A stretch of DNA of 64,000 nt, from positions 38,891 to 102,890 of the forward strand of contig JAJEHX010000010.1 in NCBI GenBank assembly GCA_022823465.1, in the 5' to 3' direction. The notes under the pieces are model-generated. The model searched no databases. It saw only the letters and a list, made by a program, of their open reading frames with translations, and had not been told where the DNA came from. Below are positions 7,903-16,595 of this stretch, piece by piece. Made by a program: the position numbers and the translations under genes. The number at the start of each line of letters is the position of its first letter. The stretch's first letter is position 1. This stretch comes from Candidatus Latescibacterota bacterium (GTDB lineage Bacteria; JAAXHH01).

Positions 7903-10534
7903 CCTCCAGTTCGACGGTGCCCTGGCTTATTCGGCACAGGGACGGCAGCGCGCAATACCTGCAGGTCTGGTGCGGGTTCTTGGGATCGACCGCCGCCAGG
8001 CCCAATCTGTAGTCGCGGCCGAGCTTGTCCAGGACCTCTCCCCACGCTTCGATCGTGTCCGCCAGCGACGCCTCGTCGTCGGGCGCTTTGACACCGCGCC
8101 CGGGAACGATTTCCGTGGACTTGGCCAGGCCCCGGAATTCCACTTTCCCGGCCGTAATCCTGCCGAAGACCACGCCCGCTACGTGATCGTCCGTGGCCAC
8201 GGCATAGATGGGCAATTGGGGCTCATCCGGCCGGGGTCCCTCCCAGCCGGACGGACTGCACGCCCCCGTCTTGTAGTCGATAATGACGATTTCCTCGTTC
8301 TCGAGGCGGTCCACCCGGTCGGCCCGGATGCTCACCTCGATGCCGCCCACCGTGGCGCGTTGCCACTTCTCCTGCTCGAGCACCGTGAAGGGCGATCGCT
8401 CCATTTCCAGTTGCAACCAGTTCCCGATGATGCCTTCGAGCCGGGCCTGCTCGATTTCAACGAAACGGGGATTGCGTAGCGCCCGGTCGCCCAGTTGATT
8501 CAGGATCTCGGTACTGACGCGCAAGCGCACGAGGATCTCCAGTTCGTCCTCCGTCTGGGAAAGCAGCCCGTCGTGCGATTGCAGTTGTTCCCACACGCGC
8601 TCGAGAATGCGGTGAACCAGGTTCCCCCGGTCTAGCGCGTCCAGTCCCGGCGCCGCCTCGTCCGGCGCCCTGGCGCCAAGACGCAGTTCGGCAAAGGCCT
8701 TGAAGGGACAGGCCGCCTGGAGCGTGAACAGGTAGGTCCCGCCGGTAAGCGCCGCATCGCCGCACGGCGGGCCGCGATGGTCGTGTAGGGTCTCCACGCT
8801 GGCAGCGTCCTGGAGCTGTTCCGCGTAACCGGGCGACGCGAGGAGTCCCAGGTCGGCGACAGACTTTTCCGGCAACGAAATGAAAAGGGGACTGACCCTG
8901 AGATCCGCATCCTCTTCCCGCTCGGGATAGCTGACGACAATCGACGGCGCGCTCGAAAGCAGGCGGCCGGTGAGCATACGGTGATAGTCCAGTTCCCGCG
9001 CCGGGGACGACCCGGGCAGCTCGAAACGGCGCTGCAGGCGAAGGGGAAGGAACGGATCGGGCCGGCGGACCGCCGGCCAGGCGCCGTCGTGCATGCCCAT
9101 GATCCAGAGCCTGTCGAAATGGAGGCCGGCGGTTTCAAGCAGGCCCAGAACCTGGACCGGCGCGCGCGCCGACTCCGGTTGAAACAGCCGGGATGACGCG
9201 AGGTCTCGCAGGATGCCTGTCGCCGCACCGAGTGGAACGGGCCCCGAGACGCTATCCAGTTTCGAGAGTTCGGCAAGCAACTCTCTCCAGACTTCCAGGG
9301 TCTGGTACTCGATACTGTCGAGTGCCCGGTCGCCCGGCCATCCGAGGTCCCCGAGATAATCCGAGAGGACCGGCGCCCAGTCGCTCGGCATGCGCGGGGC
9401 CTGCAGGGTCCTGTACCGGTCCGTCCACGGCCCGAAGCGGGCGACAAGTTCGGGACAGTGGTGGGCGGTGTCCTCATTTCGTGCGAGGCCGATGATGTCC
9501 CACAGGGAAACATGGGTCTGTCGCCGAGATCGCAGGGTTACGTCCAGCAGGGCGCGGCTCGTCATCTCCGCCTCGGAACCGTGCAGGAACGGCGATCGCA
9601 ATATCCGGCTGGCCAGCTCGATCGGGATGTCCAGGGGATCCGTCTCCAGGATCAGGAACGCCGTATTGACAAGCGGGTATTCGTCGGCGGGAAGCCCGAG
9701 GGAGATGTTGAAGAGCCGATTGGGGTCCAATTCTGGCCGGAGCCGGGTGCGGGGATGGAACACCGCACCGAAGACGCGCTCGACCTCGCTGCGGTGCTGC
9801 TCCAGGTCGGGATCGACGACACCGATCTGAAACGCAGGGGACGAGGCGTCTGGCTCGTTTTCCAGGGTGCGGCGCGCCCATTCGGCGGCGGCGCGGATTT
9901 CTCGGCTGGCGTCAGGCAGGCCCACGCGTACGCCGTCGCCCACGGCATCCGGGTGTTCGCGATCCCGCACATCCACCCCGCGCCGGACCAGGGCGCCGGC
10001 AAGCCGTTGCTGGCCAGGCGTCCGTTCATGGAACCCCGCGAACTCGACTTCTTCGGGGACAGGGACTTCTCCTCCTTCGATGAGGCCCGCGAGCATCGAG
10101 GGCAGTTCCGCGTTCGAGAACCAGCCGTTCTCGCGGCAGCGACTTCGGAACTCCCGGGCCCACGCCTGGAAGGCCGCGGGATCCGCGGAATCCTTCCACT
10201 CCGGCGCGTCGAGCGACAGGTTCCAGTCGCAGACAAGGCCCCAGGATTTTAGTGCTGCCTCGGCCGTCGCGGGGACGTCCAGCAGCGTGTTGCCCGTCTG
10301 CGAACGAATGATCTCTTCCCAGATCACCCGTTCTTCGGCCGGCCAGAGCAGCCGGTCTGATGTGGCTGCCCCGTGGTCGGAAAACAACCACGTATTCCAC
10401 AGATCCTGCAGCCAGGCCGACAAGGGCAGGATATGCGCCGCCGGCCAGCAGGAAAGGCCCGCCGTCTGCTGTTCCTGGTCGTATTCCTGGCGGAGTTCGC
10501 GGGAAAGCCGGGTGGTCGCGGTGATGACGGTCAT
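7889..10534 (-). CDS. AddB-like PD-(D/E)XK nuclease subunit with Fe-S cysteines
   Basis: An 881-residue protein of the helicase-like/PD-(D/E)XK type that is found beside an AddA-like helicase (the 'probable DNA repair protein' family, TIGR03623 as I remember it). The C-terminal nuclease shows VIIDYKTGACSPSGW (about 750). Four cysteines fit the AddB Fe-S staple: one in AACPFKAFAE (about 605) and three in CRYCALPSLC near the C-terminus (C-x2-C-x5-C). The N-terminal helicase-like half has no good Walker A, as in AddB proteins whose helicase is degenerate. It is the first gene of the addBA pair, read after the YgjP-type gene with a 56-bp gap. Confidence 0.85.
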   Translation of the reverse strand: MTVITATTRLSRELRQEYDQEQQTAGLSCWPAAHILPLSAWLQDLWNTWLFSDHGAATSDRLLWPAEERVIWEEIIRSQTGNTLLDVPATAEAALKSWGLVCDWNLSLDAPEWKDSADPAAFQAWAREFRSRCRENGWFSNAELPSMLAGLIEGGEVPVPEEVEFAGFHERTPGQQRLAGALVRRGVDVRDREHPDAVGDGVRVGLPDASREIRAAAEWARRTLENEPDASSPAFQIGVVDPDLEQHRSEVERVFGAVFHPRTRLRPELDPNRLFNISLGLPADEYPLVNTAFLILETDPLDIPIELASRILRSPFLHGSEAEMTSRALLDVTLRSRRQTHVSLWDIIGLARNEDTAHHCPELVARFGPWTDRYRTLQAPRMPSDWAPVLSDYLGDLGWPGDRALDSIEYQTLEVWRELLAELSKLDSVSGPVPLGAATGILRDLASSRLFQPESARAPVQVLGLLETAGLHFDRLWIMGMHDGAWPAVRRPDPFLPLRLQRRFELPGSSPARELDYHRMLTGRLLSSAPSIVVSYPEREEDADLRVSPLFISLPEKSVADLGLLASPGYAEQLQDAASVETLHDHRGPPCGDAALTGGTYLFTLQAACPFKAFAELRLGARAPDEAAPGLDALDRGNLVHRILERVWEQLQSHDGLLSQTEDELEILVRLRVSTEILNQLGDRALRNPRFVEIEQARLEGIIGNWLQLEMERSPFTVLEQEKWQRATVGGIEVSIRADRVDRLENEEIVIIDYKTGACSPSGWEGPRPDEPQLPIYAVATDDHVAGVVFGRITAGKVEFRGLAKSTEIVPGRGVKAPDDEASLADTIEAWGEVLDKLGRDYRLGLAAVDPKNPHQTCRYCALPSLCRISQGTVELEDGDD

Positions 10535-10590
10535 GGTGGGGAGTAGCCAAAAGGATTGGCGATTTAATGGACGTGCGGTGTTATAAATAA

Positions 10591-11313
10591 TCAGTACTGC
10601 CAGTCTTCATGCGCGAGAGGAGCACTGTTTAATTCGTCGCGGTAAAGTCGCCATTGAGGCAGGTGTGAATCCATCAATTCTCTGAACCGGTCGTTATGCC
10701 TACGTTCGATCAAGTGGACCATTTCGTGCACGAGGATGTACAGCAGGCAGGATGGAGGTTTCTTAGCCAGTTCCAGGTTCAACCAGATGCGTTTCGCTTC
10801 GATGTTGCAGGAGCCCCAGAGGGTTTTCATCCTCTTGATACGGAATTCGTTTATAGTTATTCCAACTTTAGACTCCCATTCGGTCTTCAATGACAACACC
10901 TGATTCCGAAGTTGGCGACGGTACCATCGGTGTAGTACAGCTTCCCTTTCGTTTCGGTCGGCAGACGGGCGAACACGAATTTCCATTCTCGTATTGTTTA
11001 ACAGGCGGACACAAGGCGGACCATCGAACTCACTCACCTGTAGCCGATAGCGACGCCCCCGGTAATAATGACTTTCACCCGACACGAACTCACGCTGAGA
11101 CTGTCGGACTTGCTTTTCGAACTCGGCCTGTTTCTTCCGAATCCATGCCAGACGTGAGACCACCGCTGTCCGGATGGCGTCGTCATCGAGATGCAACGGT
11201 GCGGCTACGCGGATTCTGCCGTTTGGTGGATACACTCCCAAGTGAAGGTTCTTGATGTCCTTTCGAACGATCTCGACCACAATTCCTCTTACTTCGATGA
11301 GTCTACTACTCAC
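10591..11313 (-). CDS. YgjP/SprT-type M48-like zinc metallopeptidase
   Basis: The gene encodes a YgjP-like (DUF45) metallopeptidase with the motif HEMVHLIERRHNDRF near its C-terminus (HExxH plus a third His five residues on), the usual zinc site. Small proteases of this type are common companions of type I restriction genes, but their role there is not settled. I start it at GTG 11313. The hsdR stop and this GTG are separated by one base (TGA-G-GTG), an AAGGA motif lies about 8 nt upstream, and the domain begins right after (IEVRGIVVEIVRKDI). The longer frame to 11397 would lie entirely inside the end of hsdR. The predicted product is 240 residues. Confidence 0.8.
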   Translation of the reverse strand: MSSRLIEVRGIVVEIVRKDIKNLHLGVYPPNGRIRVAAPLHLDDDAIRTAVVSRLAWIRKKQAEFEKQVRQSQREFVSGESHYYRGRRYRLQVSEFDGPPCVRLLNNTRMEIRVRPSADRNEREAVLHRWYRRQLRNQVLSLKTEWESKVGITINEFRIKRMKTLWGSCNIEAKRIWLNLELAKKPPSCLLYILVHEMVHLIERRHNDRFRELMDSHLPQWRLYRDELNSAPLAHEDWQY

Positions 11314-11314
11314 C

Positions 11315-14300
11315 TCAGTATTCCTTCTGGTTCTTCGCAATTTCGAAAATCGTCTCGACGAGTGTATCGTTTCCGTCCAATTCGGACTTAATTGCATTAC
11401 GAATCTTACGTTCTTTCATCGTATTGCCCCGCCAGTCATCCATTTTTGCAATCCTTATCGTCTTATCCAATGATAAGGCTTTCGACTCCGTAACATCCTC
11501 GGTCGATTCAAACGGGAAGTCGGGCGTTTGTTGTGCGACTTTCAGGCCCTGAACTCCAACCAGATTGTCGTATAGAGATCTCAATGCCGAGGTGTTTATG
11601 GTCGAAGGATAGGACTCGGAGGTATCGGAAGCCGGATTATGTACTTTTTGTGCCAATTCAACTATCTGAGCCAGGTATTCCTTGTATTCTAGCGCTTCCT
11701 GCTTGCGTTGGCGAATCAGATCATCCAGCAATCGCGACATCTTCTCATAGTACTTTGGATTGACAGGTGTCTCATCGATGATCAGTCGACGGACGTTATT
11801 CTCAATGGTCGAACTTACCGCTTCGTTGTCCTCTCGCATGGTTTCAGGTAGCGCATCGACGGCATCTTCACCATCCCGGACGATCAGTTGTACCAGTGTC
11901 ATGTCGTCGAACGTGGAGACCTGCTCACTTGCCTCTGCACGGATGTAGGTATCGAGCAGGTGACGCATAGCGGGCTCGTACATCTTCATATCGACATAGT
12001 CTCCGCTGTTAAGCTTGACCTCTTTCCGGGCCTTCTCGTAGTGGTCCACTTCGGCTCTGATCTTGCAAGTCTCGGTATCGGAATAGCCTGCTTCCTGCAT
12101 TTCATTTGCCAGGTTAGCATATGCGCGAAGGTATGCGACCACCAATTTGTAGAACGCGACCCGCTTGGGTTCATTTTCCCTGAGCTGCTCGGCATCGCCG
12201 CTTTCCTGTCCACAGAAGTACTTGATATAGGCGGACGTATCACGAGGCGGTTCGACAGGCTCCGTTAGCGCCTTGATTGCTTCCCTTGCTTCCTCCAACC
12301 GCTCGCGACCTTGCTGAAGCCGATCCTTTAGCAGACCCTTTACATCTTCGGCATCGTAGCCATCGAAGGCCGCGCCGGTATAATCGTTGATCGACTGTTC
12401 CAGCGATCTGAAGAGATCTTTGTAGTCAATAATGTATCCGTATTCCTTGTCCTCGCCGTCAAGACGGTTGACACGGCAGATCGCCTGGAACAGCCCGTGG
12501 TCCTGCATATGCTTGTCGATGTAGAGGCAGGTCGCGGGAGGCGCGTCGAATCCGGTCAGCAGCTTGTCCACCACGATCAGGAGTTTCATCTGCCCTGGAC
12601 TTTCGATGAAACGCTTTTTTGCTTCCTGCTCGAACCGGTCGGCCTTTTGCATGGCCGAGTCTTCAGGTTCGTTGAAGTGATCCGCAAGCATCTTGCGGTA
12701 GACTTTGTACTTGAGCAGTTTCTCCGTGACTCCTTCGCCAGTCTCCTCCCCTTTTAAGTCCGCGGTGGCCGGTCGATAGGAGGTGACAATGGCGCATTTC
12801 CCCTCCAGGCCATGGTTCTGAAACATCTCATAGATGCGACAGGCCGAGTAGATGCTGTCCGAGACGAGCAAAGCGTTGCCCCGGTCGCTCTTTAGTCGGT
12901 CACGCGTCTCCATATCGATCAGGATGTCCGCGACGATCTTTTCCAAACGGTCCTGTGAACTCAACACCCTCCGCATCGTGCCCCAGCGTCGCTTGAGCTG
13001 GGCCTTTGCCACATCGCTCAGCCCCTTGGTCTTGACGTCGAACCACAGATCAACCTTATCCTGAGCGGTGATGTTCTGATCTATGTCGCGTGCCTCATAT
13101 CGAAGGTCCAGCACCACGCCGTCGTTCACCGCTTCGTCGTACTTGTAGGTATGTATGTAGGGTCCAAAGGTCTCGATGCTTCGCCGCTTGTCATCTCTAA
13201 GCAACGGGGTACCGGTAAACCCGATCAGCGTGGCTTCCGGTAGCAGCGAGGTCATTGCCGCGTGGAGCTTACCGGACTGCGTACGGTGGCACTCGTCCAC
13301 GAAGACGAATATTTCGCCTTTAGCATGGAAGTTGTCGGGAAGGTGTTTCCGGATGTCGTCAAAGAACGCCTCGATATCGCCTTCTTCAGACGCGCCGAAT
13401 TTATGGATCAGTGAGCAAACCAACCACTCGTTGGTGGTGTTCAGTACATGGACCAGATCGGCACCGGAATTGGTCCGGTGGATGTCTTCGCTGACGCCCA
13501 TGAATACCTTTTCAATCTGTTCGTCCAGTTCCGTGCGATCTGTGATGATAAGGACGCGACCGCCGCTTACGTTCTCGCGTATCCACTTCGCCAGCCAGAC
13601 CATGGTCAGGCTCTTGCCGCTGCCCTGGGTGTGCCATATGATGCCTCCTTCGCGCCGGTTTACGCGCTCCCGGGCGGCTCGTACGCCGAAGTACTGGTTG
13701 TGTCGGCAGGTCTTCTTGTTACCCGTGTCAAAGACGATGAAGTCGTGCACGATCTCCAACAGCCGCTTCTTGTCGCAAAGTTGAGCCAGTTCGCGATGCA
13801 GAGGATTGTCACCGACTGTGTTTGAGGGTTCTTGTTCCTTCCAGCGCAACCAGTATTTCTCAGGCGTCTCTATTGCTCCGTATCGAAGCCCCTCTGTCTC
13901 GTTGCCCGCCATGACCAGTTGCACGGTGGTGAAGAATGGCTGGATGAACTCCTTCTTCTGGCTGTCGAGGTTCTGCCGGATGCCCTCGCTTACCGACACG
14001 GTGGAGCGCTTCAGTTCCAGCACGCCTATGGCGATCCCATTGACGTAAAGGACAAGATCGGGCCTCCGCGTATTCTCGCCGATTATGGTCACCTCCACGG
14101 CGATGGCGAAATCGTTATTCGCAGGGTTTTCCCAATCGATCAGCCAGACGGTCTGGATCTGCTCCCCCACGTCGGGCTGGACCCTTACGCCGTAGCGCAG
14201 CAGTCCATACAACTCCCGGTTGGCGTCGTAAAGCTTCTTGCTACCGCCGAGTGCCGTTGCCTGGTTTAAAGCAAAAAGCGTCCTGGCGATGATCTTTTCA

Positions 14301-14464
14301 TCATGGCCATTACGTTTCAGCCAGACGGTGACCAGATTCTTTTCTACGTTGCAGTTGTCGGGGCGGTTCTTCCAATCGCCGAGATACTCGTAGTCGAGTA
14401 CCTCGTCAAAAAATGCCACAACGCGCTGCTGTGTAAGGATCTCCTGTTCGCCGACTTTGCTCAT
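11315..14464 (-). CDS. hsdR: Type I restriction enzyme, R (endonuclease/translocase) subunit
   Basis: A 1049-residue HsdR. The N-terminal PD-(D/E)XK nuclease shows RRPDLVLYVNGIAIGVLELK (about 133-152). The SF2 translocase follows, with Walker A IIWHTQGSGKSLTMVWLAKW (about 280), DEAH-like motif FVDECHRTQSGK (about 370) and GFTGTPLL. The C-terminal third is helical and presumably docks on HsdM. HsdR cuts DNA after ATP-driven translocation by the HsdMS-bound complex. It is separated from hsdM and hsdS by about 7.5 kb of other genes (RloC-like ATPase, base-modification operon, FitAB), although all are on one strand. The 111-bp leader before it shows no clear promoter. Confidence 0.95.
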   Translation of the reverse strand: MSKVGEQEILTQQRVVAFFDEVLDYEYLGDWKNRPDNCNVEKNLVTVWLKRNGHDEKIIARTLFALNQATALGGSKKLYDANRELYGLLRYGVRVQPDVGEQIQTVWLIDWENPANNDFAIAVEVTIIGENTRRPDLVLYVNGIAIGVLELKRSTVSVSEGIRQNLDSQKKEFIQPFFTTVQLVMAGNETEGLRYGAIETPEKYWLRWKEQEPSNTVGDNPLHRELAQLCDKKRLLEIVHDFIVFDTGNKKTCRHNQYFGVRAARERVNRREGGIIWHTQGSGKSLTMVWLAKWIRENVSGGRVLIITDRTELDEQIEKVFMGVSEDIHRTNSGADLVHVLNTTNEWLVCSLIHKFGASEEGDIEAFFDDIRKHLPDNFHAKGEIFVFVDECHRTQSGKLHAAMTSLLPEATLIGFTGTPLLRDDKRRSIETFGPYIHTYKYDEAVNDGVVLDLRYEARDIDQNITAQDKVDLWFDVKTKGLSDVAKAQLKRRWGTMRRVLSSQDRLEKIVADILIDMETRDRLKSDRGNALLVSDSIYSACRIYEMFQNHGLEGKCAIVTSYRPATADLKGEETGEGVTEKLLKYKVYRKMLADHFNEPEDSAMQKADRFEQEAKKRFIESPGQMKLLIVVDKLLTGFDAPPATCLYIDKHMQDHGLFQAICRVNRLDGEDKEYGYIIDYKDLFRSLEQSINDYTGAAFDGYDAEDVKGLLKDRLQQGRERLEEAREAIKALTEPVEPPRDTSAYIKYFCGQESGDAEQLRENEPKRVAFYKLVVAYLRAYANLANEMQEAGYSDTETCKIRAEVDHYEKARKEVKLNSGDYVDMKMYEPAMRHLLDTYIRAEASEQVSTFDDMTLVQLIVRDGEDAVDALPETMREDNEAVSSTIENNVRRLIIDETPVNPKYYEKMSRLLDDLIRQRKQEALEYKEYLAQIVELAQKVHNPASDTSESYPSTINTSALRSLYDNLVGVQGLKVAQQTPDFPFESTEDVTESKALSLDKTIRIAKMDDWRGNTMKERKIRNAIKSELDGNDTLVETIFEIAKNQKEY

Positions 14465-14575
14465 GAGTTTACACTCTCCGACATCAGACTTGCTGAGATG
14501 GATAGCATCCCGTTTTTCAGGCGTTGTAATAAGGATATGACAGCCGATTCACTCCGACAATAGTTCATGAAGCAA

Positions 14576-14995
14576 TTAAACGAACCATGGGTTGATTACT
14601 TCAATTCCACAATGCTCAAAATCACCGACATTACGTGTTGCTACAGCCGCTCCATGGCATCTTGCGATTGCCGCCAACTGGCAATCAGCGAAGCTGATCG
14701 GCATCCCTATAGCTCGTCTACCGGCAGCGATCACTGCGTGCAAACGCGCGGCATCGCTGTCAAAGGGAAGAATGCGTCGCTCGAAATCTTCCCGAAGCAT
14801 ATTCTCGACTTCAGATGCCAGTCTTTCACGCCGAAGACCCGCGGGCAGAATTGCAACGCCGAAGCGCAACTCGGCTTCAGTGACAGCCGAGAGGTATACA
14901 TCTTCAGTGATTTGCGCATCAAGCCAAGAAATCACGGAGGGATCAGGCGCGGGACGCGTCAGTTCTGATACGACATTAGTATCGAGAAGGATCAT
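14576..14995 (-). CDS. fitB: FitB/VapC-type PIN-domain toxin
   Basis: A 139-residue PIN-domain RNase. It starts MILLDTNVVSELTRP, with the catalytic Asp at 5 followed by the N-x-x-S-E pattern. It continues with LSAVTEAELRFGVA (Glu near 41) and ISFADCQLAAIAR (Asp near 104), and ends with an ATRNVGDFEHCGIEVINPW block typical of FitB. It follows its antitoxin gene with an 11-nt gap. As part of a type II toxin-antitoxin pair it would cleave RNA when the antitoxin is lost, and so could help hold the island in place. Confidence 0.9.
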   Translation of the reverse strand: MILLDTNVVSELTRPAPDPSVISWLDAQITEDVYLSAVTEAELRFGVAILPAGLRRERLASEVENMLREDFERRILPFDSDAARLHAVIAAGRRAIGMPISFADCQLAAIARCHGAAVATRNVGDFEHCGIEVINPWFV

Positions 14996-15006
14996 TCAGG
15001 AGGAAC

Positions 15007-15249
15007 TCAACCTAATTCCGGTGGATCGCGCATCGGCTCACGGGGGGGTATGTCAAGCTCAACACCGCCCAAGGGCTCAAAACGAGCGCGTATGGACTGT
15101 GCCAATTTCATACGAGGGTTGTTAATGGCCAGTGCTACTCGAAGGATTACCCGGACTTCCTCCTCCATTGAGTGACCATGCTCGGCTGCTTGGATGCGCA
15201 GTCTCTGCTTTATCTCGTCACTAAGATTTCGAATAGTCATACTAGCCAT
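15007..15249 (-). CDS. fitA: FitA-type ribbon-helix-helix antitoxin
   Basis: An 80-residue protein beginning MASMTIRNLSDEIKQRLRIQ, the standard FitA/Arc-like ribbon-helix-helix. It binds DNA as a dimer of dimers through the N-terminal strand and neutralises FitB through its C-terminal tail. An AAGGA ribosome-binding motif stands 7-8 nt before the chosen ATG; a second ATG three codons in is possible. A strong promoter with a 12-bp palindrome between its -35 and -10 boxes lies directly upstream, which fits autorepression by the FitAB complex. Confidence 0.9.
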   Translation of the reverse strand: MASMTIRNLSDEIKQRLRIQAAEHGHSMEEEVRVILRVALAINNPRMKLAQSIRARFEPLGGVELDIPPREPMRDPPELG

Positions 15250-15275
15250 TTGGTATTTCCTTTTCGGTTGTATGC

Positions 15276-15304
15276 AATATAGCTAATGATATCATTGATG
15301 TCAA
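15276..15304 (-). promoter_or_regulatory. fitAB promoter with palindromic operator in its spacer
   Basis: Read on the minus strand the region gives TTGACA, 17 bp, TATATT: a near-consensus sigma-70 promoter whose start point would fall about 20 nt before the fitA start. The spacer contains the perfect 12-bp palindrome AATGATATCATT (15285-15296). A repressor bound there would block RNA polymerase directly, as expected for FitA autoregulation. Further ATCATT half-sites lie just upstream. Confidence 0.75.
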
Positions 15305-15498
15305 TGAAATCATATTCTACTTGTATCATTAGTTTTGTAAGAACTACCTACTCCATTTCGGTCCTAGGATTCATTTACATTCGATTGGAGTCGGGTATGG
15401 ATCAAAGCCGATTTCAAGTACGCTGATAAATCAAATTCTACATCTAGACTGCAAGCAGGTGTTTACGCATACCAGGTTGTGACCGACACTTGGTTCAT

Positions 15499-15996
15499 TC
15501 ATCGGTTTTCGGACTGTTGATCTATGGTTCTAGATAGTTGGGTTTGATTCCATGGCACAACAGGGATCTTGTTGTCTGAGATTGCCTTTGGAATACGATT
15601 GGGCGGGGAGTCACCTTTGTGCATTGCTACGACACCTTTCCCCATGGACAGACTCTCACGTATTTCCCAGTCTACCCATTTACTGTTTGCGGTTTTCTCA
15701 GTTAGATAAACGACGGTAACTGAGGACTGACGTATACGTTCTCGTATGCCTCGTTTTATATATTGAGCGTCTTTACTATCGAACGGTTTTTTCAACGAGA
15801 AGTCGTTGAATTCTAGGTTGCTGTTTTCGTTTTTAGCCTGACCACGAACTAGGTTGACTTCATCTATATCATCGGAATCGAAGGCAATGTAGATGTTACG
15901 TTTTCCTTCGCCTTCTTTTAGTGACTGTTTGGCACGTTGCTGAGCTTTTTGATATTCACTATAAGTCATACCACTTCCACCTCCACTGCCCGCCAT
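15499..15996 (-). CDS. TIR-like (DUF1863/ThsB-like) domain protein with Gly/Ser N-terminus
   Basis: A 165-residue protein with a TIR-like fold of the DUF1863/MTH538 type: first strand NIYIAFDSDD (about 33), QYIKRGIRERIRQSSVTVVY (about 78) and SKWVDWEIRESLSMGKGVVA (about 105), in which the Glu of WEI sits at the usual NADase catalytic position. Such proteins cleave NAD or make cyclic-ADP-ribose signals in Thoeris and other defence systems. The N-terminus MAGSGGGSGM is an odd, flexible tail. A strong GGAGGT 5 nt before this ATG supports the long start over the internal Met at residue 10. The gene is last in the five-gene operon and follows the QueC-like stop by two bases. A+T-rich. Confidence 0.75.
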   Translation of the reverse strand: MAGSGGGSGMTYSEYQKAQQRAKQSLKEGEGKRNIYIAFDSDDIDEVNLVRGQAKNENSNLEFNDFSLKKPFDSKDAQYIKRGIRERIRQSSVTVVYLTEKTANSKWVDWEIRESLSMGKGVVAMHKGDSPPNRIPKAISDNKIPVVPWNQTQLSRTIDQQSENR

Positions 15997-15998
15997 TA

Positions 15999-16595
15999 CT
16001 ACCTCCAGTTCTTTGCGTTAGCGATCTCAACGCATGCTATACATTCACCACAAGGTTCATCATTTCCAGAATGACATGAATATGCCTGTGTTATACCTCG
16101 TTCACTGGCCATCTCTAGTATATCTTTTTTGGAGAATTCGAAAAGTGGTGTAAGTACACGTATCCGCCTCTGCATCGCCAACTCGATCATTCTCTCACTT
16201 TCTTCCACGAATTCCTTGGTCTGATCTGGAAATAGATGATCGACTGGATTCAAAAGTCCAAGTGCTACGCTACCGGCGTGAGTCTGGCAAGCATAGGCTG
16301 CTCCAGCAAGCACAAATAAGAGATTACGACCCGGTAAAAAAGCATCTTCGTTTATGCGTAGACTGCTGTCAGTAAGTCCGCTAGAAATTGACTTTCCAAA
16401 ACCAGACATATCCATATTTGTCACGGAAGGTAAATCGAACTGTTCATGTAATCTTTGACAAGCTGTCCATTCCTTTTTCGCTCCAAGTTGTCCATAATTG
16501 ACAAAGAGGGGGAACAACTCGACACCTTCCTCGTGTGCCATCAAACTCATCAGTGTTGAGTCTAGTCCACCAGAGACTAGAGTTACTATCCCCAT
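15999..16595 (-). CDS. QueC-like ATP-dependent deazaguanine enzyme (Cap9-like)
   Basis: A 198-residue member of the PP-loop/QueC family: pyrophosphatase loop VSGGLDSTLMSLMA at the start, LPGRNLLFVLAGAAYA in the middle, and a C-terminal zinc site with four Cys (SCHSGNDEPCGECIAC). True QueC turns carboxy-deazaguanine into preQ0. Here the stretch D-x-SGYPDCR that I expect in housekeeping QueC is replaced by DHLFPDQTKEF, and the protein is somewhat short. That suggests a specialised paralogue like the QueC-like Cap9 of type IV CBASS. No other preQ0 genes (queD, queE, folE) are nearby. It overlaps the glycosylase gene by 10 nt. Confidence 0.8.
   Translation of the reverse strand: MGIVTLVSGGLDSTLMSLMAHEEGVELFPLFVNYGQLGAKKEWTACQRLHEQFDLPSVTNMDMSGFGKSISSGLTDSSLRINEDAFLPGRNLLFVLAGAAYACQTHAGSVALGLLNPVDHLFPDQTKEFVEESERMIELAMQRRIRVLTPLFEFSKKDILEMASERGITQAYSCHSGNDEPCGECIACVEIANAKNWR

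Noticed and set aside
10591..11397. Longer YgjP-type start at 11397
   Set aside because: The extra 28 codons lie wholly inside hsdR; the GTG one base after the hsdR stop has a ribosome-binding site and fits the domain start.
15999..16595. Housekeeping queuosine pathway gene
   Set aside because: No queD, queE, folE or queF nearby, an atypical motif in place of SGYPDCR, and tight coupling to the glycosylase and TIR genes.
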